Assembly: GCA_900542615.1 (NCBI GenBank)
Contig: UQOG01000105.1
Span: forward strand, 1-6,885
DNA: 6,885 nucleotides
Origin: an uncultured Eubacteriales bacterium
Lineage (GTDB): Bacteria; Bacillota; Clostridia; Christensenellales; CAG-138
Reading direction: 5' to 3'
Shown here: positions 1-6,862 of the stretch, piece by piece
How positions within the stretch are numbered: the stretch's first letter is position 1
How the letters are laid out: the number at the start of each line of letters is the position of its first letter
Notes under the pieces: generated by a model
What the model was told of the DNA's origin: nothing
What the model saw: only the letters and a program-made list of their open reading frames with translations
Databases searched by the model: none
Translations under genes and position numbers: made by a program

Positions 1-26
1 TCCGCCGCCGCCAAAAGGACGGCAAA

Positions 27-57
27 CGCCCGGCCCCACGCTCTATGGGGCCGGGCG
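27..57 (-). terminator. Perfect 12-bp-stem GC hairpin, possible terminator
   Basis: Positions 27-38 and 46-57 are perfect reverse complements around a 7-nt loop (39-45). On the minus strand the stem is followed by TTTGCC and, a few bases on, by TTTT, so any termination would act on minus-strand transcripts coming from the PHP gene about 300 nt upstream. The U run directly after the stem is only three bases, so termination is uncertain. The hairpin could equally belong to the repeat family, since its right arm runs into a third copy of GGGCGGCATA. Confidence 0.4.
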
Positions 58-134
58 GCATACCCGAAGGGAGGAAGGGGCGGGGCAGGGTAGCGTTCCC
101 CTGGGCAAAGCCCGGGCCCACGGCCTAGGGGCCT

Positions 135-218
135 GGGCGGCATAAACCGCCCGCCGCGGGCTGCTGCCAAAGGACGCCCACAGCCGCTGGTGCGCGACTC
201 TCGCCGTGCGCGTAGCAC
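135..218 (-). repeat. 84-bp structured repeat, copy 1
   Basis: This matches 226-310 almost base for base except for a 14-nt loop and a few substitutions. Read on the minus strand it holds four consecutive hairpins: GTGC/GCAC with a 5-nt loop (the 17-nt module at 202-218), GCGA/TCGC with loop GAG, a 9-bp stem GCTGTGGGC/GCCCGCGGC around a 14-nt loop, and GGGCGG/CCGCCC around TTTATG. Two pairs of the 9-bp stem are G-T on this strand but A-C mismatches on the other, so the fold favours minus-strand RNA, the sense of the PHP transcript. The family is not one I recognise. Confidence 0.75.
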
Positions 219-225
219 CGGGCCC

Positions 226-310
226 GGGCGGCATAAACCGCCCCGCCGCGGGCTGTTATCCTCGGCTGCCCACAGCCGCTGTTGCGCGAATATCGCCGTG
301 CGCGTAGCAC
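226..310 (-). repeat. 85-bp structured repeat, copy 2
   Basis: This is the second copy of the element at 135-218, lying 7 bp further on and in the same orientation. It has one extra C next to the GGGCGG stem. All four stems are kept. The small loop GAG of copy 1 is TAT here, and the 14-nt loop of the third hairpin has a different sequence but the same length. Conserved stems with changed loops argue that structure has been selected, or that the element spreads as a hairpin. At its PHP-proximal end it merges into the 17-bp tandem array. Confidence 0.75.
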
Positions 311-354
311 CGCCGTGCGCGTAGCACCGCCGTCCGCGCAGGACCGCGTAGCAC
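294..354 (-). repeat. 17-bp tandem array abutting the PHP stop codon
   Basis: Three contiguous 17-bp units lie at 294-310, 311-327 and 328-344, with a 10-bp partial unit at 345-354. On the minus strand two units read GTGCTACGCGCACGGCG and the third reads GTCCTGCGCGGACGGCG. Each begins with a 4-bp stem and 5-nt loop. Relative to the first two, the third unit changes position 3 from G to C and position 11 from C to G, which keeps the pair. The array starts 8 bases after the PHP stop codon. The unit nearest the element at 226-310 forms its first hairpin. Confidence 0.85.
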
Positions 355-362
355 CCGGGAGA

Positions 363-1175
363 TTAAGCAAGGAGGCGGGTTTGGATGGGCGCCAGCAGGG
401 GGGTGTCCTGCCAGGTGGAGCCCAAGACGTTGTCCGGCCGGTTGTCCCCGTGGAAGTCGCTGCCGCAGGAAAGCAACATGCCATACTGCTGGGCCATGGA
501 GATATAGGTCTCCCGCTGGCCGGGGGTAGCGGTGGGATAGAAGGCTTCCAGCCCGTCCAGCCCCGCCTGGTGGAGGCGGGCCACCAGGGCGGCCACGTCC
601 GCCTTAATCTTGCAGGGATGGGCCAGAATGGCGAGGCCGCCTGCCTGGTGGATCAGGGCGATGGCATCCTCGGGAAGGATTCGCTTGGTTTCCACGTAGC
701 CGGGCCGGCCCCGGAAGAGATAATTCCGGAACGCCTCGGGGATGCTGGGGGCAAAGCCGCCGGCCACCAGGGCCAGGGCCACGTGCAGCCGGGTAGGGGT
801 GCCGTGCTGGGCCGGGAAAAAGGGGCGCACATCCGTACCGGCCGCAGCCAGCTGGGCCAGGATCTTTTCGTTGCGCACCTGGCGGCGCAGGGCGTTGCGG
901 GCGGCAAACTCCTGTAGGGCAGGGTGCTGGGGGTCTACCCCCAGGCCCAGCATGTGCAGCTCCGTGGGAAATTCCGTATCCAGCTCCAGCCCGGGGATCA
1001 CCCGTATCCCCAGGCGGTCGCCTGCTTCCAGCGCCTCGGGCAGGCCCTGGATGCAGTCGTGATCCGTCAGGGCCAGGATGCCCAGCCCCGCTGCCTTGGC
1101 CTTTTCCACCAGAAGGCTGGGGCTACAGGTTCCATCCGACCGATTGGAATGGGTGTGCAGATCCATGGGTACCAT
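363..1175 (-). CDS. PHP-domain metal-dependent phosphoesterase (TrpH/YciV-like)
   Basis: This 270-residue protein is a PHP-superfamily hydrolase, likely cytosolic and metal-dependent. All expected metal-ligand motifs are visible: DLHTHS (H7, H9), SDG (D14), TDHD (H39), GLELD (E64), ELHMLG (H74), TRLH (H131), LAHP (H186) and SDFHG (D240, H242). The insert with TRLHVA and the GRPGYV segment near residues 126-161 resembles the TrpH/YciV group, whose members include 3',5'-nucleoside bisphosphate phosphatases and the RNase AM 5'-3' exonuclease; the exact substrate is inferred, not shown. There is no signal peptide or membrane segment. I chose ATG at 1175 because AAGGAG lies at 1187-1192 (11-nt spacing) and the PHP motif starts at residue 5. 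The open frame reaches 1289, but that part runs through the hairpin behind ftsH. An in-frame ATG at 1166 is too far from the ribosome binding site. A role in recycling pAp or degrading short RNAs would fit. Confidence 0.9.
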   Translation of the reverse strand: MVPMDLHTHSNRSDGTCSPSLLVEKAKAAGLGILALTDHDCIQGLPEALEAGDRLGIRVIPGLELDTEFPTELHMLGLGVDPQHPALQEFAARNALRRQVRNEKILAQLAAAGTDVRPFFPAQHGTPTRLHVALALVAGGFAPSIPEAFRNYLFRGRPGYVETKRILPEDAIALIHQAGGLAILAHPCKIKADVAALVARLHQAGLDGLEAFYPTATPGQRETYISMAQQYGMLLSCGSDFHGDNRPDNVLGSTWQDTPLLAPIQTRLLA

Positions 1176-1186
1176 GTGGGTTTTGA

Positions 1187-1192
1187 CTCCTT
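1187..1192 (-). promoter_or_regulatory. Ribosome binding site of the PHP gene
   Basis: AAGGAG on the minus strand lies 11 nt before ATG 1175. The spacing is long but workable, and this site rules out the 38-residue upstream extension that the open frame allows. It lies only about 15 nt beyond the U run of the preceding hairpin. No convincing separate promoter is seen, so translation may depend on readthrough from ftsH. Confidence 0.6.
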
Positions 1193-1206
1193 GTGCGTTG
1201 GTAAGG

Positions 1207-1255
1207 AAAAGGCTCCGTCTGGCGCCATGGCCTGGGCCATGGGGAAGGCGGAGCC
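1207..1255 (-). terminator. Candidate intrinsic terminator or attenuator between ftsH and the PHP gene
   Basis: Outer arms 1211-1217 and 1249-1255 (GGCTCCG/CGGAGCC on the minus strand) enclose a second perfect palindrome at 1225-1242 built on CCATGGC/GCCATGG. On the minus strand the outer stem is followed by TTTTCCTTACC, a short U run. The position, about 55 nt after the ftsH stop and just before the PHP ribosome binding site, fits a terminator. The four-base U run and the internal unpaired segments suggest partial termination, letting some ftsH transcript continue into the PHP gene. Confidence 0.55.
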
Positions 1256-1273
1256 TGTTGGTCGCGTTCGCTT

Positions 1274-1306
1274 GGACGGAAGGGCGCACGGCGCGCCCTG
1301 CCTTCC
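1274..1306 (-). other. Imperfect 14-bp hairpin directly behind the ftsH stop codon
   Basis: Arms 1274-1287 and 1293-1306 pair with two mismatches around a 5-nt loop; the inner seven pairs (AGGGCGC/GCGCCCT) are perfect. It begins 3 nt after the ftsH stop on the minus strand. No U run follows, so it is not a classical terminator by itself. It may protect the ftsH mRNA 3' end or act together with the hairpin at 1207-1255. Confidence 0.45.
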
Positions 1307-1309
1307 GAT

Positions 1310-3340
<2,031 letters not shown>

Positions 3341-3346
3341 GTTTGT

Positions 3347-3352
3347 ACCTCC
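3347..3352 (-). promoter_or_regulatory. Ribosome binding site that decides the ftsH start
   Basis: GGAGGT on the minus strand lies 6 nt before TTG 3340. The upstream in-frame ATG at 3364 has no such site before it and would code across this one. This near-perfect match to the 16S rRNA tail compensates for the weak TTG start. Confidence 0.85.
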
Positions 3353-3355
3353 ATG

Positions 3356-3390
3356 GGTATGCAAAAATGCAGTCCTGCAAACAGCATACC
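3356..3390 (-). promoter_or_regulatory. Hairpin in the ftsH 5' leader, next to the ribosome binding site
   Basis: On the minus strand GGTATGC (3384-3390) pairs perfectly with GCATACC (3356-3362), and the enclosed sequence holds a smaller stem, TGCA/TGCA, at 3368-3379. The outer stem ends 3 nt before the GGAGGT site, so the site itself is left unpaired. A role in mRNA stability or translation control is inference only. Confidence 0.45.
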
Positions 3391-3410
3391 ACGTTTAAGC
3401 ATATCGTATC

Positions 3411-3423
3411 CTACTAATAGTAG
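3411..3423. promoter_or_regulatory. Perfect 13-bp palindrome over the proposed ftsH -10 box
   Basis: CTACTA-A-TAGTAG is a perfect inverted repeat with one central base. It overlaps the candidate ftsH -10 hexamer (3417-3422 on the minus strand), where a bound dimeric repressor would block transcription. I do not recognise the motif as an operator of a known regulator. It is short enough to have arisen by chance. Confidence 0.4.
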
Positions 3424-3445
3424 CACAAAAGGTTTACCACTTCAA
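3417..3445 (-). promoter_or_regulatory. Candidate sigma-A promoter for ftsH
   Basis: On the minus strand TTGAAG (3440-3445) and TACTAT (3417-3422) are separated by 17 bp, matching TTGACA/TATAAT at four of six positions each. The start point would fall near 3410, giving a leader of about 70 nt that contains the hairpin at 3356-3390. TATGCT hexamers closer to the gene (for example in GTGGTATGCT) are alternatives without good -35 boxes. Confidence 0.35.
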
Positions 3446-3459
3446 ACCCCAATCCGCTG

Positions 3460-3474
3460 AAAAAGGTGAAAAAA
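3460..3474. promoter_or_regulatory. Paired A-tracts between the divergent promoters
   Basis: A5 (3460-3464) and A6 (3469-3474) start 9 bp apart, close to one helical turn. They lie about 15 bp from each of the two proposed -35 boxes (3440-3445 on the minus strand and 3489-3494 on the plus strand). Such tracts can bend DNA or act as UP elements for the RNA polymerase alpha subunit; either role is inferred. Confidence 0.3.
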
Positions 3475-3488
3475 CCGTGAAGGGATGC

Positions 3489-3517
3489 TTTACAAACCGG
3501 TTTCTTTTCACTAATAT
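3489..3517 (+). promoter_or_regulatory. Candidate sigma-A promoter for ileS
   Basis: TTTACA (3489-3494; five of six to TTGACA) and TAATAT (3512-3517; four of six to TATAAT) have the ideal 17-bp spacing. The overlapping TATAAA at 3515-3520 is closer to consensus but would need a 20-bp spacer. Transcription would begin near 3524, giving a leader of about 82 nt. A-tracts lie upstream where an UP element would be expected. Confidence 0.5.
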
Positions 3518-3524
3518 AAAGGTA

Positions 3525-3578
3525 CCGGCTCTATGCGGGGCGGCTTGGCTCCCCGTGGGCTCGTATTCGGGCCGGAGC
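3525..3578 (+). promoter_or_regulatory. Structured ileS 5' leader, not a T-box
   Basis: CCGGCTC (3525-3531) can pair with GGGCCGG (3569-3575) with one G-U pair, enclosing a stem CGGGG/CCCCG (3536-3540 with 3551-3555). A competing hairpin, GGCTCG/CGGGCC around TATT (3558-3573), uses part of the same strand, so the two folds exclude each other. The T-box motif AGGGTGGNACCGCG, common before ileS in Firmicutes, is absent, and the predicted leader is too short for one. Whether the alternative folds matter is unknown. Confidence 0.35.
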
Positions 3579-3593
3579 AAACAATCCACAAGC

Positions 3594-3598
3594 AGGAG
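3594..3598 (+). promoter_or_regulatory. Ribosome binding site of ileS
   Basis: AGGAG lies 7 nt before ATG 3606. It fixes the start at MYKKV and excludes the 43-residue upstream extension from GTG 3477, which has no ribosome binding site and would include the promoter region. Confidence 0.85.
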
Positions 3599-3605
3599 AA
3601 GCATC

Positions 3606-6600
3606 ATGTACAAAAAGGTTTCCACAACCCTGGATTTCGCAGGCCGCGAAAAGGATACCCTGGCCTTCTGGAAGCAGGCGCGTATCTTTGAAAAGAGCGT
3701 GGAGCTGCGTCGGGGCGCGCCCGCCTATACCTTCTACGATGGCCCCCCCACCGCCAATGGCAAGCCCCATATCGGCCATATCCTCACCCGTTCCATCAAG
3801 GACATCATTCCCCGCTACCGCACCATGAAGGGCTACGATGTGCTGCGTAAGGCGGGCTGGGATACCCATGGCCTTCCTGTGGAGCTGGAGGTGGAAAAAG
3901 AACTGGGCCTGGACGGCAAGGAGCAGATCGAGGCCTATGGGGTGACCCCCTTTATCCAGAAGTGCAAGGAATCCGTCTGGAAATACAAGGGCGAATGGGA
4001 AGAGATGAGCGACCGTGTGGGCTTCTGGGCCGACATGGAAGATCCCTACGTCACCTATGAAGACAATTACATCGAATCCGAATGGTGGGCCCTTAAGACC
4101 ATCCATGAAAAGGGCCTGCTTTACAAAGGGCATAAGATCGTCCCCTATTGCCCCCGCTGCGGCACGGCCCTTTCCTCCCACGAGGTAGCCCAGGGCTATA
4201 AGGATATAAAGGAAACCAGCGCCACCGTCCGCTTCCGCTGCGCGGATGAGGACGCCTATTACCTGGCCTGGACCACCACCCCCTGGACGCTGCCCAGCAA
4301 CGTGTGCCTGTGCGTAAACGCCCACGTGGAATACTGCCGCGCCCGCAAGGATGGGGAGACCTTCATCCTGGCCCGGGACCTGGTGGAAAGCGTATTGGGC
4401 GAGGGGGCTGAGATCCTGGATGTGTTCCCCGGCAGCGACCTGGTGGACCGGGACTATGAGCCCCTGTTCCCCTGCACCGGGGCCGCCTGCGCCAAAACCG
4501 GCAAACGGGGCCATTACGTGATCGCGGACGACTACGTTACCACCACCGACGGTACCGGCATCGTCCACAACGCCCCTGCCTTCGGCGAGGACGACGCCCG
4601 GGTGTGCAAGGAACACGACATGCCCTTTATCCAGCTGGTGGATACCCGGGGCAATATGTGCGGCGGCACCCCCTGGGACGGCGCCTTTGTAAAGGATGCG
4701 GACAAGCTGATCCTCCGTGACCTGAGGGAAGCGGGCCTGCTGTTTGCGGCGCCGGAGTTTGAGCATAGCTATCCCTTCTGCTGGCGCTGCGACACCCCCT
4801 TGATCTATTACGCCCGCCAGAGCTGGTTCATCAAGATGACCGCCATCCGGGACCGGCTCATGGAATACAACCGGCGCATCAACTGGATCCCCGAGACCAT
4901 CAAGGAAGGCCGCATGGGCAACTTCCTGGAAAACGTCATCGATTGGGGCATCAGCCGGGAGCGTTATTGGGGCACCCCCCTGCCTGTGTGGGTGTGCAAG
5001 GATTGCGGCCACGTCCATGTGATCGGCAGCCGCAAGGAGCTGTGTCAGCTGGCCCCCGGCACCCCGGAGGACCTGGAGCTCCACAAGCCCTTCCTGGATC
5101 CCATCACCTTCCCCTGCGAGAAGTGCGGCGGCGAAATGCGCCGGGAACCCGTGGTGATCGACTGCTGGTTCGATAGCGGTTCCATGCCCTTTGCCCAGTG
5201 GCACTATCCCTTTGAAAACAAGGAGCTCTTTGCCCGCCGCTACCCCGCCAATTTCATCAGCGAGGCCGTGGACCAAACCCGGGGCTGGTTCTATACCCTC
5301 CTGGCCATCTCCACCTGCCTGTTCGATGAGCCCAGCTTCCAAAATTGCCTGGTGCTGGGCCTGGTCCAGGATAAGGACGGCCTGAAGATGAGCAAGCACA
5401 AGGGCAACGTGGTGGATCCCTGGTCCGTATTGGATAAGCAGGGGGCCGACGCGGTGCGTTGGTATTTCTATACCGGCTCCATGCCCTGGCTGCCCAGCCG
5501 CTTCTCCCCGGAAGCCGTATCCGAAGCCCAACGGAAATTCATGGGTACTTTCTGGAACACCTATGCCTTCTATGTCCTCTATGCGGACATCGACGGCTTT
5601 GATCCCACCGCCCATGCCCTCCGCCGGGAAAACCTTTCCCCCATGGATAAGTGGATCCTCTCCCGGCTCAATTCCCTGGTCAAGGCTGTGGACGCCTACC
5701 TGGGGGATATCCGCATCACCGAGGCCGGCCGGGAGCTCCAGCGGTTTATCGACGACCTGTCCAACTGGTATGTCCGCCGCTGCCGCGACCGCTACTGGGG
5801 CAAGGATATGACCCCGGATAAAGAGGCCGCTTACATGACCCTCTTTACCGTTCTTAAGACCCTGAGCTTGATCTCCGCCCCCTTTATCCCCTTCATGACT
5901 GAGGAGATCTACCAGAACATCGTCCGTACCGTGGACAAGGACGCCCCGGAGAGCATCCACCTGTGCGATTGGCCCGCTGTGGACGAGAGCTTCATCGATC
6001 CCCAGCTGGAAGCCCACATGGACCAGGTGCTGGATGTGGTGGTGCTGGGCCGCAGCGCCCGCAATACCGCCAACATCAAAAACCGGCAGCCTTTGCCCGC
6101 CATGTTTATCCAGGGCCCGGCCCTGCCGGCGCTGTATTCCGCCATCATCGCCGAGGAGCTGAACGTGAAGGCCGTGGAATATGTCAGCGACGCTTCCTCC
6201 TTCATCACCTACAACGTGAAGCCCCAGCTCAAGACCCTTGGGCCCCGCTATGGCAAGCTGTTGCCTAAGATCAACGCCTATCTGGCCCAGAGCGGCGTGG
6301 GCGACCAGGTGGTAGCCGCCCACAAGGCAGGCGATCCCTATACCTTCCAGCTGGAGGGCGCGTCCGTCAGCCTCGCCCCCGAGGATGTGCTGGTGTCCAC
6401 CGGCCAGAAGGAAGGCTTTGTGGCGGAGTCCGACCGGGATACCTCCGTGGTGCTGGATATCCGTCTGACCCCTGCCCTCGTTGAAGAAGGCTTCGTCCGG
6501 GAGCTGGTCAGCAAGATCCAGACCATGCGCAAGGAGGCGGATTTTGCCGTGACCGACCATATCGCCGTCTATTACCAGGGCAGCGATACCATCGCCGACA

Positions 6601-6734
6601 TCTTCGCCCGCTACGGCGACGCCATCGCCGCCGATACCTTGGCCGATCAGCTTCACAACGCCCAGCCCCAGGGCTATTCCAAGGACTGGGACGTGAACGG
6701 CGAAGCCGTTTCCCTGGGCGTACAAAAACTTTAG
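3606..6734 (+). CDS. ileS: Isoleucyl-tRNA synthetase, type II
   Basis: This 1042-residue class I enzyme joins isoleucine to tRNA-Ile using ATP in the cytosol and clears mischarged valine. The catalytic signatures are HIGH (55-58), GWDTHGLP (84-91) and KMSKH (594-598). The CP1 editing domain follows the first half of the Rossmann fold, with TTTPWTLP near 223-230 and HNAPAFGEDD near 321-330, which includes the conserved editing aspartate. Four CxxC pairs are present: 182-185, 392-395, 464-467 and 504-507, fitting two zinc knuckles. The anticodon-binding domain includes NWYVRRCRDRYW near 720-731. The last 170 or so residues resemble the C-terminal domain of eukaryote-like (type II) IleRS, and length and N-terminus match that group rather than the shorter E. 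coli type. Type II enzymes are generally poorly inhibited by mupirocin, so reduced sensitivity is an inference here. The gene is intact and divergent from ftsH. Confidence 0.97.
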   Translation: MYKKVSTTLDFAGREKDTLAFWKQARIFEKSVELRRGAPAYTFYDGPPTANGKPHIGHILTRSIKDIIPRYRTMKGYDVLRKAGWDTHGLPVELEVEKELGLDGKEQIEAYGVTPFIQKCKESVWKYKGEWEEMSDRVGFWADMEDPYVTYEDNYIESEWWALKTIHEKGLLYKGHKIVPYCPRCGTALSSHEVAQGYKDIKETSATVRFRCADEDAYYLAWTTTPWTLPSNVCLCVNAHVEYCRARKDGETFILARDLVESVLGEGAEILDVFPGSDLVDRDYEPLFPCTGAACAKTGKRGHYVIADDYVTTTDGTGIVHNAPAFGEDDARVCKEHDMPFIQLVDTRGNMCGGTPWDGAFVKDADKLILRDLREAGLLFAAPEFEHSYPFCWRCDTPLIYYARQSWFIKMTAIRDRLMEYNRRINWIPETIKEGRMGNFLENVIDWGISRERYWGTPLPVWVCKDCGHVHVIGSRKELCQLAPGTPEDLELHKPFLDPITFPCEKCGGEMRREPVVIDCWFDSGSMPFAQWHYPFENKELFARRYPANFISEAVDQTRGWFYTLLAISTCLFDEPSFQNCLVLGLVQDKDGLKMSKHKGNVVDPWSVLDKQGADAVRWYFYTGSMPWLPSRFSPEAVSEAQRKFMGTFWNTYAFYVLYADIDGFDPTAHALRRENLSPMDKWILSRLNSLVKAVDAYLGDIRITEAGRELQRFIDDLSNWYVRRCRDRYWGKDMTPDKEAAYMTLFTVLKTLSLISAPFIPFMTEEIYQNIVRTVDKDAPESIHLCDWPAVDESFIDPQLEAHMDQVLDVVVLGRSARNTANIKNRQPLPAMFIQGPALPALYSAIIAEELNVKAVEYVSDASSFITYNVKPQLKTLGPRYGKLLPKINAYLAQSGVGDQVVAAHKAGDPYTFQLEGASVSLAPEDVLVSTGQKEGFVAESDRDTSVVLDIRLTPALVEEGFVRELVSKIQTMRKEADFAVTDHIAVYYQGSDTIADIFARYGDAIAADTLADQLHNAQPQGYSKDWDVNGEAVSLGVQKL

Positions 6735-6779
6735 GTCCTGCGCGGTCCTGCGCGGACGGCGAGAGTCGCGCACCAGCGG
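6735..6779 (+). repeat. Partial copy of the repeat family, directly behind the ileS stop codon
   Basis: The sequence starts right after TAG with a 10-bp partial unit GTCCTGCGCG (6735-6744) and a full 17-bp unit GTCCTGCGCGGACGGCG (6745-6761), then AGAGTCGCGCACCAGCGG. Positions 6741-6761 are the exact reverse complement of 328-348 (21 bp), and 6756-6779 of 184-207 (24 bp). The order of modules is the same as behind the PHP gene and the orientation relative to the upstream gene is also the same. The third and fourth hairpins of the long element are missing here. Confidence 0.85.
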
Positions 6780-6862
6780 GTGAGGTTGTCTGATGATAGT
6801 ATCCCGCGGCAGGCGGATGAAGCCGCCGCTGCCCTCGTCGCCGCGGACTCCATCCGCTCGGC
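6780..6862 (+). other. Structured non-coding stretch between the repeat and the ileS terminator
   Basis: No gene is seen. GGCAG-GCGG (6808-6816) can pair with CCGC-CG-CTGCC (6823-6833), with a 2-nt bulge, and CCGCGG at 6804-6809 and 6841-6846 could close it. A competing pairing joins GCGGATG (6813-6819) with CATCCGC (6851-6857). It is probably 3' untranslated sequence of ileS. Confidence 0.4.

Larger units (their letters stand above)
1..362. other. Non-coding, repeat-rich intergenic region downstream of the PHP gene
   Basis: No believable gene is seen in this stretch. Open frames across it are short, have no ribosome binding site and read through repeats. The region is very rich in G and C and is built largely from hairpins: a perfect 12-bp stem at 27-57, two copies of an 84/85-bp element (135-218 and 226-310) and a 17-bp tandem array (294-354). 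The 10-mer GGGCGGCATA occurs three times (53-62, 135-144, 226-235). Between 63 and 134 there are further short self-complementary GC stretches, but I recognise no gene, RNA family or promoter there. Most structure reads sensibly on the minus strand, as 3' untranslated sequence of the PHP gene. Confidence 0.7.

Noticed and set aside
63..134. Short GC stems such as GGGC-TTT-GCCC taken as separate elements
   Set aside because: Short self-complementary stretches are expected by chance at this base composition, and they do not recur elsewhere in the window.
294..354. A CRISPR array
   Set aside because: The 17-bp units are directly contiguous with no spacers, and no cas gene is present in the window.
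125..484. Minus-strand frames across the repeats at 43-234 and 125-484
   Set aside because: They translate hairpin repeats, lack ribosome binding sites, and one overlaps the end of the PHP gene in another frame.
282..917. A 211-codon plus-strand frame over the PHP gene
   Set aside because: It is an in-register shadow of the PHP gene. It begins inside the repeat array and has no ribosome binding site.
1176..1289. N-terminal extension of the PHP protein from ATG 1289
   Set aside because: It would be translated through the hairpin behind ftsH, begins only 21 bp after the ftsH stop without a good ribosome binding site, and adds no family-like sequence before DLHTHS.
3477..3605. N-terminal extension of IleRS from GTG 3477
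   Set aside because: It has no ribosome binding site and contains the likely promoter, while AGGAG before ATG 3606 and the family's usual N-terminus fit the shorter form.
3365..3605. A T-box riboswitch or tRNA gene in the divergent region
   Set aside because: Neither the T-box core motif nor a cloverleaf with the usual TTCGA arm is present.
3531..6773. A 1080-codon open frame antisense to ileS
   Set aside because: Its codons are in exact register with ileS codons, so its stops would need TTA, CTA or TCA in ileS. Those codons are avoided in this GC-rich gene. It has no ribosome binding site or recognisable motif, and its His/Gly-rich composition is typical of a shadow frame.
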